Assembly: GCA_016936355.1 (NCBI GenBank)
Contig: JAFGYB010000066.1
Coordinates: 62,001 to 126,000 of the forward strand
From: Bacteroidales bacterium
Lineage (GTDB): Bacteria; Bacteroidota; Bacteroidia; Bacteroidales; F082
Reading direction: 5' to 3'
Length of the DNA stretch: 64,000 bases
The translations under genes and the position numbers were made by a program. The notes under the pieces were generated by a model that worked only from the letters and a program-made list of their open reading frames with translations, was not told the DNA's origin and made no database searches. This document shows positions 8,942-17,524 of this stretch, piece by piece; the stretch's first letter is position 1; each line of letters opens with the position of its first letter.

Positions 8942-9711
8942 TAAAATCTCAGGTGTTTAACGGTCAGGCCTTTGTTGATGAGCAGTTCCAGTGATTTGAT
9001 CCCGATCTGAACATGTTGTTCCACATAATCAGCACTGACTTTCTTGTCGCTTTCGCTTGTTTTGATTCCTTCGGGAACCATGGGCTGATCGGATACCAGC
9101 AACAGGGCACCGGTGGGAATTTTGTTGTAGAAACCCACCGTGAAAATAGTGGCTGTTTCCATATCGATGGCCATACTGCGGGTCTGGCGCAGTTTCTTTT
9201 TAAACTTATTGTCGTGTTCCCATACCCTGCGGTTGGTGGTGTACACCGTTCCGGTCCAGTAATCTCTGGATGCCTGGCGAATGGTACTCGATATGGCTTT
9301 CTGCAAATTAAAAGCCGGAAGCGCCGGGACTTTGGTACTGAAGTAGTCGTTGGAGGTACCATCACCACGGATGGCCGCGATGGGCAGGATCAGATCCCCT
9401 ACCTGATTTTTCTTTTTCAGACCACCGCATTTTCCCAGAAACAACGCGGCCTTTGGGTTGATGGCAGAAAGCAGGTCCATTACCGTGGCTGCATTGGCAC
9501 TGCCCATCCCGAAATTGATGATGGTAATATCATCAGCGGTGGCGGCTACCATCGGCTTGTGCTCATCATAAACGGAAGTGTTTTTCAGTTGGCAAAACAG
9601 ATCAACATATTGACTGAAATTAGTCAGTAAGATGTATTCGCCAAAAGCTTCCAGCGGCATACCTGTGTAGCGGGGAAGCCAGTCCTTAACTATTTCCGAT
9701 TTCGTGATCAT
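8941..9711 (-). CDS. amn: AMP nucleosidase (short, PNP/UDP-phosphorylase fold)
   Basis: A 256-residue protein of the purine nucleoside phosphorylase/uridine phosphorylase superfamily. Family signatures are IINFGMGSANAATVMDLL, FLGKCGGLK and the late SMAIDMETATIF, where Met-Glu-Thr contacts the ribose. AMP nucleosidase cleaves AMP to adenine and ribose 5-phosphate and helps set the adenylate pool. The protein is about half the size of the E. coli enzyme because it lacks the N-terminal regulatory domain, as is usual for the Bacteroidetes form. It is the first gene of an amn-holA unit. Nucleosides other than AMP cannot be excluded as substrates from sequence alone. Confidence 0.88.
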   Translation of the reverse strand: MITKSEIVKDWLPRYTGMPLEAFGEYILLTNFSQYVDLFCQLKNTSVYDEHKPMVAATADDITIINFGMGSANAATVMDLLSAINPKAALFLGKCGGLKKKNQVGDLILPIAAIRGDGTSNDYFSTKVPALPAFNLQKAISSTIRQASRDYWTGTVYTTNRRVWEHDNKFKKKLRQTRSMAIDMETATIFTVGFYNKIPTGALLLVSDQPMVPEGIKTSESDKKVSADYVEQHVQIGIKSLELLINKGLTVKHLRF

Positions 9712-9725
9712 AATTTTTTTACACG

Positions 9726-9733
9726 CAAATTTA
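9726..9733 (-). promoter_or_regulatory. Candidate -7 promoter element for amn-holA
   Basis: On the minus strand this reads TAAATTTG, an exact match to TAnnTTTG, 14 bases ahead of the amn ATG. No clear -33 TTG was found at the usual spacing. Confidence 0.5.
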
Positions 9734-9822
9734 CAACAAAGTAGGCTTCGGACTTTTTATTTTTCATCGATTTTAAGAAAATAAGGTGTCCGGATTTTTC
9801 TATTTTTACCAAAAAATGAAAG

Positions 9823-10278
9823 ATGCAGTTGAATTTGCCGGATGCCTCCTTGCGCCATCGAACCAACGAAACGGGGAGCTTGGAAGTTTATGATGTTTTT
9901 CGGAAAAAGTATGTCCGGTTCACACCCGAAGAACAAGTAAGGCAACAGTTTCTTCATTTCCTGACTATCGAAAAGCGGTTCCCCCTGAGTCACATCAGTG
10001 TGGAGCGTCGGCTGTGGGTCAACCGAATGCCCCGGCGGTTCGATGCGGTGGTGTTTCGTCCGGATGGAAGTCCTCTGGTACTGCTCGAGTTTAAGGCCCC
10101 CTCTGTGAAGTTAACCCAGGCGGTATTTGATCAGATTGCAGCCTATAATTTTGTGTTGAAAGCCGATTATCTGATGGTGAGCAATGGCTTGGCTCACTAT
10201 TGTTGCCGAATGGATTATGAGAACCACAGGTACTCCTTTCTGGAAACCATTCCCGACTTTGGTGTGCTGGATGCTTAG
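9823..10278 (+). CDS. HsdR_N-like PD-(D/E)XK nuclease-fold protein (orphan)
   Basis: A 151-residue protein that looks like the isolated N-terminal nuclease domain of a type I restriction subunit R. It keeps the core residues of the PD-(D/E)XK fold: Asp74 in RRFDAVVF, then Glu89 and Lys91 in LLEFKAP. Gln104 and Tyr108 match the QxxxY motif of RecB/HsdR-type nucleases. There is no helicase part and no hsdM or hsdS nearby, so it is not a working type I system. In Bacteroidetes this single-domain gene is often found beside holA, which suggests a housekeeping DNA-repair role rather than restriction; this is inference. The start at 9823 fits with TATTTTTA just upstream, one mismatch from the promoter consensus. 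Confidence 0.8.
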   Translation: MQLNLPDASLRHRTNETGSLEVYDVFRKKYVRFTPEEQVRQQFLHFLTIEKRFPLSHISVERRLWVNRMPRRFDAVVFRPDGSPLVLLEFKAPSVKLTQAVFDQIAAYNFVLKADYLMVSNGLAHYCCRMDYENHRYSFLETIPDFGVLDA

Positions 10279-10348
10279 GATTTATTCTGTGCTTTCGAAA
10301 AAAGTATGCAGAATTGAAACAAAATTCCTCTTTAATAATAAAAAGTTA

Positions 10349-10356
10349 TAAATTTG
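10349..10356 (+). promoter_or_regulatory. Candidate -7 promoter element
   Basis: TAAATTTG, an exact TAnnTTTG match, lies 19 bases before the ATG at 10376. It would drive the pilin-like gene and perhaps the DUF3822-rsmD pair behind it. Confidence 0.5.
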
Positions 10357-10375
10357 TCCGGTAAAATATTGAAAC

Positions 10376-10975
10376 ATGAAATATAAAATTTTTCAAGTAA
10401 TTCTCATTGTCATCGCGATTGTTTTAGCTTACCTGATCTATGACAGTATTATGCAACCGGTAAGGTTCAACAAAGAAAAGGACGCCCGTGAAGCTGTAGT
10501 GATTCAGTATTTGAAAGACATCCGGCAGGCAGAGGCTATCTACAGACAACTAAACAACCGGTATACAGGATCGTTTGATACCCTGATTAATTTCATGGGA
10601 ACCGCAAAAATTCCTGTGGTAAAAATGGTTCCGGATCCTACGGATACTACCTACCGTCGTACCATTAACGATACCATTGGCTATGTTCGCGTGGCTGATT
10701 CTCTGTTTGGAAAACGTTCGGGCTTCAATTACCAGAATATCGACCTGATTCCTTACTCCAACGGCGATAAATTCAGTTTGAAAGCCGGTATCATTAAAAA
10801 AGGTGGTGTGGATGTAAATGTATTCCAGGTGGAAGCTCCCTATACTACTTTCCTGAAAGGAATGGATGAACAAACGGTGATGAACCTGATTGCCAGTAGA
10901 AAAGAACTTAAAAAATATCCCGGACTGAAAGTAGGGTCAATGACTGAGCCTTCGACTGATGGTAACTGGGAATAA
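10376..10975 (+). CDS. Membrane-anchored protein of unknown function, pilin-like N-terminus
   Basis: A 199-residue protein with one N-terminal membrane helix (about residues 6-25) and a soluble remainder. After the helix comes an amphipathic stretch, AVVIQYLKDIRQAEAIYRQL, then YTGSFDTLINFM. This layout resembles type II pseudopilins or type IV pilin-like proteins. There is no clear prepilin peptidase site (no Gly-Phe-Thr-Leu-x-Glu before the helix), so it need not be processed like one. It lies 11 bases before the DUF3822 gene and is probably in the same transcript with rsmD. No function can be assigned. Confidence 0.72.
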   Translation: MKYKIFQVILIVIAIVLAYLIYDSIMQPVRFNKEKDAREAVVIQYLKDIRQAEAIYRQLNNRYTGSFDTLINFMGTAKIPVVKMVPDPTDTTYRRTINDTIGYVRVADSLFGKRSGFNYQNIDLIPYSNGDKFSLKAGIIKKGGVDVNVFQVEAPYTTFLKGMDEQTVMNLIASRKELKKYPGLKVGSMTEPSTDGNWE

Positions 10976-10986
10976 AAGTTCCCGTT

Positions 10987-11859
10987 ATGCCATTAAGCAT
11001 AAAACCACATATCAGTTTTCTGGATAAATCGTTTAAAGAAAACAATACAAGATCATATGTAATGGCCATGCAATTGAATTTGCATGGCCTTGCTTTTGTT
11101 CTTTTTTACCCAGAGAAGAACAAAGTGATCGGGCTTCAGACCTACCGGTTCGAGGGCAAAAAACAGGCTTCGGATATACCGATGTTGTTTGATTTGATCC
11201 TGAATCAGGCCGGTTGGTTTGCTTATCCTTATCAGAAAGTATATTTTCTGACCCAGAATAATTTCAATACGATGATCCCGCTTCCGTTGTTCGATAAGGA
11301 CAACAAAAATCTGTACCTGGGGTTTAATCAGCCTTTTCAGGAAGACCACAGGATCGTGTATGATCAATTGAAAAATGTGGAAACGGCCAATGTGTATTAC
11401 CTGGCCAACCCGGTGGCAGAAAAGGTAAAAGAATTCTGGCCCAATGTGGGAATTTGTCATTATTCCACGGCTCTTGTTGAGAGTTTGATGGTCGGATTCA
11501 AAAACAAACTGAATACCCATCACCTGTTTCTGGATGTACACGAAGACAACTTCGACTTGGTTACCTTCAAGGATAACAAACTGTATTACTACAACAACTT
11601 CGCGTATCATACCCAGGAAGATTTTATTTATTTCCTGCTTTCCACCATCGAGCATTTGTCGCTGAACCCGGAAACGGTTCAACTCATTATGATGGGAGGG
11701 CTGGACAAAAGCAATCCCAAATACGAAATGATCTATCGCTACATCCGGCACAGCGAATTCATCCAGCGAAACGAAAACATCCAGTATTCCCATGTGCTTG
11801 AAAATGTGTTGCACCATCAGTTTTATACACTGTATAATGTTTTGCAATGCGAATTATAG
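10987..11859 (+). CDS. DUF3822 family protein
   Basis: A 290-residue protein matching the Bacteroidetes family DUF3822. It reads as an actin-like (ASKHA-type) fold without catalytic motifs that I can identify: alternating strands such as MAMQLNLHGLAFVLFYP and THHLFLDVHEDNFDLVTF resemble duplicated phosphate-binding hairpins. There is no signal peptide or membrane segment, so it should be cytoplasmic. Its last 13 bases overlap rsmD, the usual partner, which suggests coordinated expression. The biological role is unknown. Confidence 0.8.
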   Translation: MPLSIKPHISFLDKSFKENNTRSYVMAMQLNLHGLAFVLFYPEKNKVIGLQTYRFEGKKQASDIPMLFDLILNQAGWFAYPYQKVYFLTQNNFNTMIPLPLFDKDNKNLYLGFNQPFQEDHRIVYDQLKNVETANVYYLANPVAEKVKEFWPNVGICHYSTALVESLMVGFKNKLNTHHLFLDVHEDNFDLVTFKDNKLYYYNNFAYHTQEDFIYFLLSTIEHLSLNPETVQLIMMGGLDKSNPKYEMIYRYIRHSEFIQRNENIQYSHVLENVLHHQFYTLYNVLQCEL

Positions 11860-12401
11860 GCGGTACACATAAACGCAGGCAGCTCCATCCTCCCAAAAAC
11901 CTTCCCGTGCGGCCTACCACCGATATGGCCAAAGAGGCCCTGTTCAGTATTCTGAATCAGTGGATCGAATGGGAAGACACGGAAGCCCTTGATTTATTTT
12001 CCGGAACCGGTTCCATAGCTTTTGAGCTGATGTCGCGGGGGTGTCCTCGGGTAACGGCCGTGGATATGAACCGGAACTGTGTGCTGTGGATTAAAAAAGG
12101 AGCCGCCGAACTCGAAATGAATTCCCTGCAGGTGGTGCAATCGGATGTGTTTCGGATGTTGGGGCGTTCTTCGGGCCGAACCTACGATTTGATCTTCGCC
12201 GACCCGCCTTATGCTTTGGAAAAGATGGACAGTCTGCCGCAACTGGTTTTCGAAAATAACTGGTTGAACCCGGAAGGATGGCTGGTGATGGAGCATCCTG
12301 TTTCCATAGATTTTTCCACCCACAAATATTTTGTCCGCCACAGGAAATACGGAAAAGTAAATTTCAGCTTCTTTCAGTATTCCTCTGTCCAACACGATTA
12401 G
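11847..12401 (+). CDS. rsmD: 16S rRNA (guanine(966)-N2)-methyltransferase
   Basis: A 184-residue SAM-dependent methyltransferase. It opens with MRIIGGTHKRRQL and VRPTTDMAKEALFSIL, the RsmD hallmark. Motif I, DLFSGTGSIAFE, is at residues 49-60, followed by AVDMN, which binds the SAM ribose. The catalytic DPPY is at 119-122. RsmD methylates G966 of 16S rRNA in the 30S subunit. The length is normal for the family. It overlaps the upstream DUF3822 gene by 13 bases. Confidence 0.93.
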   Translation: MRIIGGTHKRRQLHPPKNLPVRPTTDMAKEALFSILNQWIEWEDTEALDLFSGTGSIAFELMSRGCPRVTAVDMNRNCVLWIKKGAAELEMNSLQVVQSDVFRMLGRSSGRTYDLIFADPPYALEKMDSLPQLVFENNWLNPEGWLVMEHPVSIDFSTHKYFVRHRKYGKVNFSFFQYSSVQHD

Positions 12402-12490
12402 CCGTACTTTCAGTCGTTTTATCTTTCGTGATCAGGCCATCCTGTAAAGGGATAAATTTTTTAACTTTACTGGATTCTAACCCTGATCTC

Positions 12491-14077
12491 ATGAATAGAC
12501 AGACCAATCTGGAAAAAATCAAACAAGGCTACCCCTGGGACGTGATTGTTATCGGAGGAGGTGCCACTGGTTTGGGTTGCGGTGTGGAGTCGGCCACCCG
12601 TGGATTCAAAACCCTCTTACTCGAACAGCACGATTTTGCCAAAGGTACTTCCAGCCGGAGTACCAAACTGGTGCACGGTGGCGTACGCTACCTGGCTCAG
12701 GGCGATGTGTCGCTGGTACTGGAAGCCCTCAAAGAAAGAGGGCTGATGCGGCAGAATGCCCCCCATCTGGTACGCAACCAATCGTTTATTATCCCTAATT
12801 ACGACTGGTGGGGCGGCCCCTTTTACACGCTGGGGCTGAAGGTGTACGATATGATGTCGGGAAAGCTGGGGCTGGGACCTTCCGAGCACATCAGCACCAA
12901 AGAAGTGATGCAGGCCATTCCCAACCTGAAGAAAAAAGGATTGAGTGGTGGTGTGATTTATTTTGACGGTCAGTTTGATGATGCTCGTCTGGCAGTGAAT
13001 CTGGCTCAAACCCTGGAAGACAATGAAGGCGTTGCCATCAATTATATGAAAGTAACCGGACTGATCAAGGATGAAGAGGGTTTTGTTTCCGGAGTAAAGG
13101 TGGAAGATCAGGAATCGGGTGAAGCCTACGAATTACAGGCCAAAGTGGTAATCAATGCCACCGGCGTTTTTGCCGATTCCATAATCCGTATGGACGAGCC
13201 GGGTGCCCTCAAAACCATTGTCCCTTCTCAGGGAGTACACATTGTACTGGAGAAAAAATTCCTTCAGGGTGATTCGGCCATTATGATCCCCAAAACTTCC
13301 GACGGGAGGGTGTTGTTTGCTGTTCCCTGGCATGGAAAAGTGATTGTGGGAACCACCGATACGCAAATGGAAGAGATTTCGCTGGAACCCAGGGCGCTGA
13401 AAGAAGAAATTGATTTCATTCTGTCCACAGCCGGTCAGTACCTGACCTATCAACCCAAACGCAGTGATGTACTGAGTGTATTTGCCGGATTACGGCCTCT
13501 GGCAGCACCCGGGGAAGAAGGAGAAAAGACCAAGGAAATTTCGCGGAGTCATAAGGTAACCGTTTCTCCTTCCGGACTGGTGAACATCATTGGCGGTAAA
13601 TGGACAACGTACCGGAAGATGGGAGAGGATACGCTGGATAAGGCCGTCATGGTCGCCGGACTGGAGGAAAAAAGTTCGGTGACAGCCGACATGCCCATTC
13701 ATGGGTACGTGAAAAATATCAACGAAGAAGATCATCTGCATTACTATGGTTCCGATGCGTCCAAGATCAAGGATTTGATTGTGAAGGATCACAGTTTGGG
13801 CGAGAAATTAACAGAGCGATATCCCTACCTGAAAGCGGAAGTGGTATGGGCCGTTCACCATGAAATGGCGCGGACCGTGGAAGATTTCCTGGCCCGAAGA
13901 ACGCGGTTCCTGTTGCTGGATGCCCGCGAAAGCATCAAGGCGGCACCGGTGGTGGCCAAACTCATGGCCGAAGCACTCGGACGCAGACGCCGCTGGCAGA
14001 AGGAGCAGGTGGAAGCCTACACCACATTGGCCGGTGAATATATATTAAGTGATGAAAGCCCCGAAACCGATGAGTAA
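12491..14077 (+). CDS. glpD: Glycerol-3-phosphate dehydrogenase, FAD-dependent (aerobic type)
   Basis: A 528-residue flavoprotein. The FAD-binding start [16 protein letters not shown] lies near residues 18-33, followed by [17 protein letters not shown], the GlpD signature. A C-terminal DAO_C-type region ([21 protein letters not shown]) completes the family plan. It oxidises sn-glycerol 3-phosphate to dihydroxyacetone phosphate at the membrane and passes electrons to quinone, here presumably menaquinone. The ATG at 12491 was chosen: the frame is open to 12278, but that extension lies inside rsmD and precedes the FAD motif with unrelated sequence. A -7-like TAACTTTA is at 12462-12469. The gene overlaps glpK by 8 bases. 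Confidence 0.94.
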   Translation: MNRQTNLEKIKQGYPWDVIVIGGGATGLGCGVESATRGFKTLLLEQHDFAKGTSSRSTKLVHGGVRYLAQGDVSLVLEALKERGLMRQNAPHLVRNQSFIIPNYDWWGGPFYTLGLKVYDMMSGKLGLGPSEHISTKEVMQAIPNLKKKGLSGGVIYFDGQFDDARLAVNLAQTLEDNEGVAINYMKVTGLIKDEEGFVSGVKVEDQESGEAYELQAKVVINATGVFADSIIRMDEPGALKTIVPSQGVHIVLEKKFLQGDSAIMIPKTSDGRVLFAVPWHGKVIVGTTDTQMEEISLEPRALKEEIDFILSTAGQYLTYQPKRSDVLSVFAGLRPLAAPGEEGEKTKEISRSHKVTVSPSGLVNIIGGKWTTYRKMGEDTLDKAVMVAGLEEKSSVTADMPIHGYVKNINEEDHLHYYGSDASKIKDLIVKDHSLGEKLTERYPYLKAEVVWAVHHEMARTVEDFLARRTRFLLLDARESIKAAPVVAKLMAEALGRRRRWQKEQVEAYTTLAGEYILSDESPETDE

Positions 14078-15557
14078 TAAAAAATACATTCTTGCTCTGG
14101 ATCAGGGAACAACGAGTTCACGGGCTATTTTATTTGATGCGACCGGAACCATCTGCGGTGTGGCGCAACAGGAATTTTCCCAGTATTTTCCCAAACCCGG
14201 TTTCGTGGAACACGATCCGGAAGATATTTACCGGTCTCAGGTACAGGTGGCCCGGAAAGTGCTGGAAAAAACAGGGATTACGTACCGGCAGATTGATTCC
14301 ATCGGCATTACCAACCAGCGGGAAACGACCATCGTGTGGGATCGCAAAACCGGTAAGCCGGTGTACCGCGCCATTGTATGGCAGGACCGTCGTACGGCTC
14401 CCTTCTGTAACCGCCTGAAAAAGGAAGGGTATGTCGATCTGATCCGGATGAAAACAGGACTGGAGATTGATGCCTATTTTTCGGGAACCAAAATTAACTG
14501 GATCCTCGACAATGTCGCGGGGGCGCGCCAAAGAGCTGAACGGGGAGAACTGGCCTTTGGCACGGTGGATACCTGGCTGATGTGGCATCTTTCGGGAGGA
14601 AAAGTGCACCTGACCGATGTATCCAATGCTTCCCGCACGCTGTTGTTTAACATCCATACCTTGCAGTGGGACGACGAGCTGTTGAAGATTTTTAACATCC
14701 CGGTATCGATGTTGCCCGAAGTGCGTTCCAACAGCGATCTGTTTACGGAAACTTCGGTTTTCCGGGGACCTGTTCCGGTTACGGGTGTGGCCGGGGATCA
14801 GCAGGCAGCCTTGTTTGGTCAGATGTGTATTCACCAGGGCATGGTGAAAAACACATACGGAACCGGTTGCTTTATCATGCTGAATACGGGCAACGAGCCG
14901 GTGGTTTCCAGTCATCGGTTGCTGACGACAGTGGGCTGGCAGCTGAACGGCGAAACCACCTATGCGCTGGAAGGCAGTGTTTTTGTAGGGGGAGCCGTTA
15001 TCCAGTGGCTGCGCGATGCACTGGAGTTTATCAATGATTCTTCGGAAAGTGAAGCGTTGGCAGCCTCGGCTGAAGACAACGGCGGCGTGTATTTTGTGCC
15101 GGCTTTTACGGGGTTGGGGGCTCCCTACTGGAACCCGGATGCCCGGGGACTGATCTACGGTTTGAGCCGGGGCAGTACCAAAGCGCACATCATGCGGGCG
15201 GCGCTGGAATCCGTCGCTTTTCAAAGTTATGATGTGCTGAAAGCCATGGAACAGGATGCTGGTTTCCCCATCGATACCCTGCGTGTGGACGGTGGCGCTT
15301 CTGCCAACAACCTGCTGATGCAGTTTCAGTCTGATCTTTTGCAAACCGCTGTACAAAGACCCAAAGTAGTGGAAAGTACCTCGCTGGGCGCTGCCTATTT
15401 TGCCGGGCTGCACACCGGTTTCTGGTCCGGCGTGGAAGAAATTGAAAAACAATGGGCCGTTGAACGAACCTTTCTTCCCCTGCAGGAACCCTCGGCTGTT
15501 CAGCCGCTGCTGGAGGAGTGGAAGAAGGTGGTTAGTGTGCTAAATGGGGCGTATTGA
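14070..15557 (+). CDS. glpK: Glycerol kinase
   Basis: A 495-residue FGGY kinase that phosphorylates glycerol to sn-glycerol 3-phosphate, the substrate of the preceding glpD. N-terminal [17 protein letters not shown] is the phosphate-1 motif. [37 protein letters not shown] and [14 protein letters not shown] are glycerol-kinase signatures. The ATG at 14070 gives [13 protein letters not shown] and overlaps glpD by 8 bases; GTG 14049 and ATG 14052 in the same frame are possible but add extra N-terminal residues. No glpF glycerol facilitator follows, so glycerol may enter by diffusion or a channel encoded elsewhere. Confidence 0.95.
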   Translation: MSNKKYILALDQGTTSSRAILFDATGTICGVAQQEFSQYFPKPGFVEHDPEDIYRSQVQVARKVLEKTGITYRQIDSIGITNQRETTIVWDRKTGKPVYRAIVWQDRRTAPFCNRLKKEGYVDLIRMKTGLEIDAYFSGTKINWILDNVAGARQRAERGELAFGTVDTWLMWHLSGGKVHLTDVSNASRTLLFNIHTLQWDDELLKIFNIPVSMLPEVRSNSDLFTETSVFRGPVPVTGVAGDQQAALFGQMCIHQGMVKNTYGTGCFIMLNTGNEPVVSSHRLLTTVGWQLNGETTYALEGSVFVGGAVIQWLRDALEFINDSSESEALAASAEDNGGVYFVPAFTGLGAPYWNPDARGLIYGLSRGSTKAHIMRAALESVAFQSYDVLKAMEQDAGFPIDTLRVDGGASANNLLMQFQSDLLQTAVQRPKVVESTSLGAAYFAGLHTGFWSGVEEIEKQWAVERTFLPLQEPSAVQPLLEEWKKVVSVLNGAY

Positions 15558-15572
15558 TTCTCCTTTCTCTCG

Positions 15573-15591
15573 TCCTCGTTTGTAACGAGGA
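15573..15591 (+). terminator. Possible terminator hairpin after glpK
   Basis: An 8-bp perfect stem (TCCTCGTT at 15573-15580, AACGAGGA at 15584-15591) with a 3-nt loop lies 15 bases after the glpK stop. The tail that follows is only moderately T-rich, so this may be a terminator or a remnant of a repeated palindrome. Confidence 0.45.
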
Positions 15592-15629
15592 TGCCCGTTT
15601 TCATTTCGTTACATGCAAAAAACCTTTCG

Positions 15630-15881
15630 TAACTACATGTTTTACTTTTCCAGGATTTGCTTTTTGTTTTTTAACTAAAAATATTAATGCTGCTTTATTC
15701 ATTTTTCCCGTGGTAGTTTAATGTTTTACTGCTGGAATTTCATTTTTCCCACTTGGTACTGTTTATTTAAATGCCGGGGGCTGAAGCCTTCGTTTGGTAA
15801 CTAAATGGTTTCATGCTGCTTTATCCAGATTTCCTCCCGTAATTACATAATTACATGTTGTTATTCCGGAATAAGGAAAAT
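15630..15881. repeat. Degenerate tandem repeat, period about 42 bp, six units
   Basis: The 361-base spacer between glpK and the glycerophosphodiesterase gene has no credible ORF. It holds imperfect units starting at 15630, 15672, 15714, 15757, 15798 and 15840, that is, steps of 42, 42, 43, 41 and 42 bases. Most units begin TAACTA, TAATTA or a close variant. Units 2 and 5 share ATGCTGCTTTAT in the middle, and units 2, 3, 5 have TTTCCC or TTTCCTCCC near the end. Unit 4 carries a short palindrome, GGCTGAAGCC. The units are too diverged and lack spacer structure for a CRISPR. Function is unknown. Confidence 0.6.
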
Positions 15882-15918
15882 TGTGCGTGCATCCGGACTC
15901 TCGCACAATGAATGTTCT

Positions 15919-16599
15919 TCAGATAAACTGCTCCGGAAAGTTCGTGAAAACAGCATCGGCCCCGGCATCGGAAATCCGTTCCAAAGTTTGGGTGTCGTTC
16001 ACCGTGTACACCCACACCTGCAACCCCTGCCGGTGGATGCGGTCCACCCGTGAAGGATGGATCATTTTGGCGGAAAGGTGGAGGGAAAAGGCATGGAGTT
16101 TCCGGGCTTTGGCTTTGTAGAAGAAAGGCCGGAAACTGTATAATATACCTATCCTGACTTCTGGCAGGAGCCTGTGGAAGCGGTTTAGTTCTTTGTGGTA
16201 GAACGATGAAATCAGAAAATCTTCCGTATGCCATATGTTTTCGGCAGTATTGTGTTTGATAAGGTCGGCAACCGGCCGGGCCGTATGTTTTCCTTTGAGC
16301 TCGATGTTGATCTGTGCCCTGCCCTGAACCAGATCCAATACTTCCTGCAGCGTGGGTATTTTCTCTCCGTTTCCGGCATCCAGTTGTTGTAGTTCTGTAA
16401 GAGTTAAATCAGCAATTTTCCCCTTGCCGTTGGTGGTTCGGTTCACCGTTTCATCGTGGATGACTACCAGTTCGCCGCTTCGGCATACATGCACATCCAG
16501 CTCGAGGGCTTTGGCTCCCGCGTCCAATGCTTTTTGAAAGGAAGCCGGTGTGTTTTCGGGTTGGGTGCCGCTGGCACCTCTGTGTGCAACAATCAGCAT
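15919..16599 (-). CDS. Glycerophosphodiester phosphodiesterase (GDPD family)
   Basis: A 226-residue TIM-barrel enzyme of the GDPD family that hydrolyses glycerophosphodiesters to glycerol 3-phosphate and an alcohol. The start LIVAHRGASGTQPENTPASF is the classic HRGA...PENT motif, with the catalytic His at about residue 6. LELDVHVCRSGELVVIHD gives the metal-binding Glu and Asp and the second His. INIELKGK supplies another metal ligand. There is no signal peptide, so it resembles cytoplasmic UgpQ rather than periplasmic GlpQ. It faces glpD-glpK convergently and would feed GlpD. It lies 4 bases after glutaminase on the same strand and is probably the last gene of that operon. Confidence 0.9.
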   Translation of the reverse strand: MLIVAHRGASGTQPENTPASFQKALDAGAKALELDVHVCRSGELVVIHDETVNRTTNGKGKIADLTLTELQQLDAGNGEKIPTLQEVLDLVQGRAQINIELKGKHTARPVADLIKHNTAENIWHTEDFLISSFYHKELNRFHRLLPEVRIGILYSFRPFFYKAKARKLHAFSLHLSAKMIHPSRVDRIHRQGLQVWVYTVNDTQTLERISDAGADAVFTNFPEQFI

Positions 16600-16603
16600 G
16601 GTT

Positions 16604-17524
16604 TTAGAATATGGAGAGTCCCGATTTGGTGGTAAACAGTTCCAGCGCTTTCATGCCCATGATGGAGTTTCCTTTTTCGTTGAGCAGCGGACTCCATACG
16701 GCAATGGTGAATTTTTCGGGAAACAGGGCCACGATGCCCCCTCCCACGCCACTTTTCCCGGGAAGGCCCACCGTAAAGGTGAACTCACCCGATTCATCAT
16801 AAAACCCGCAGCTTTGCATGAGGGCATTTTGTCGTTTGGTCTGACTGGGAGTGAGGATTGGTTTGTCCGTGCCGGGTACTTTTCCATGGTTGGCAAAGAT
16901 CCTGAAACTCTGGGACAGTTCCTCGCAGTTCATGTCGATGGAACACATGTCATAATAAAGATCCAGAACTTCTTCTACCCTGTTGTTGATGTTGCCGAAA
17001 TCTTTGAGTAAATTGGCTACGGCAGCATTGCGGTAACCGAATTGTTTCTCTGAATCGGCGACCCTTTCGTTGATGTAAATTTCCTGTTTACCGGCCAGCA
17101 TCCGGATGTATTCCATCAAATCTTCTTTGGGGTGGGAGAGTTCGGAGATGAGCATGTCCACCACTACCAGTGCTCCGGCATTGATGAATGGATTACGGGG
17201 GATGCCTTTTTCGTATTCCAGCTGCAACAGGGAATTAAAGGCGGTTCCCGAAGGTTCCACACCCACCCGTTGCCACACTTTTTCACCCAGCAGCGAAACG
17301 GCCAGACTCAGGGCAAAGACCTTGGATATACTTTGAATGGAAAACCGGGTAAAGGCGTCTCCGGTGTGATAGGCGGTACCGTCCATCATGCGGAGGTAAA
17401 TTCCGAATTGACCGGGAACCACTTTGGCCAGTTCGGGAATGTAATCGGCAATTTTTCCCTTTCCTTTCAGAAACGCTGTTTCTTCAACAATTTCATCCAG
17501 AATCCGTTGATAATCGATGCTCAT
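16604..17524 (-). CDS. glsA: Glutaminase
   Basis: A 306-residue member of the serine-dependent glutaminase family, which hydrolyses glutamine to glutamate and ammonia. The catalytic SxxK lies in FSIQSISKVFALS. Further family blocks are GVEPSGTAFNSLLQLE, NPFINAGALVVVDML and the late GLPGKSGVGGGIVALFP. The length is normal for the bacterial enzyme. It has no signal peptide and should be cytoplasmic. Its ATG overlaps the stop of the asparaginase gene as ATGA, so the two are coupled. Confidence 0.95.
   Translation of the reverse strand: MSIDYQRILDEIVEETAFLKGKGKIADYIPELAKVVPGQFGIYLRMMDGTAYHTGDAFTRFSIQSISKVFALSLAVSLLGEKVWQRVGVEPSGTAFNSLLQLEYEKGIPRNPFINAGALVVVDMLISELSHPKEDLMEYIRMLAGKQEIYINERVADSEKQFGYRNAAVANLLKDFGNINNRVEEVLDLYYDMCSIDMNCEELSQSFRIFANHGKVPGTDKPILTPSQTKRQNALMQSCGFYDESGEFTFTVGLPGKSGVGGGIVALFPEKFTIAVWSPLLNEKGNSIMGMKALELFTTKSGLSIF

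Noticed and set aside
9823-10278. Type I restriction-modification system
   Set aside because: Only an HsdR_N-like domain is present. There is no helicase part, methylase or specificity subunit in the neighbourhood.
14130-15452. A 440-codon open frame antisense to glpK
   Set aside because: It is the shadow of a well-supported glycerol kinase gene; its product has no recognisable features and there is no promoter or independent support.
15630-15881. CRISPR array in the glpK-GDPD spacer
   Set aside because: The periodic units have no conserved repeat alternating with unique spacers, similarity is spread through the unit, and there are no cas genes.
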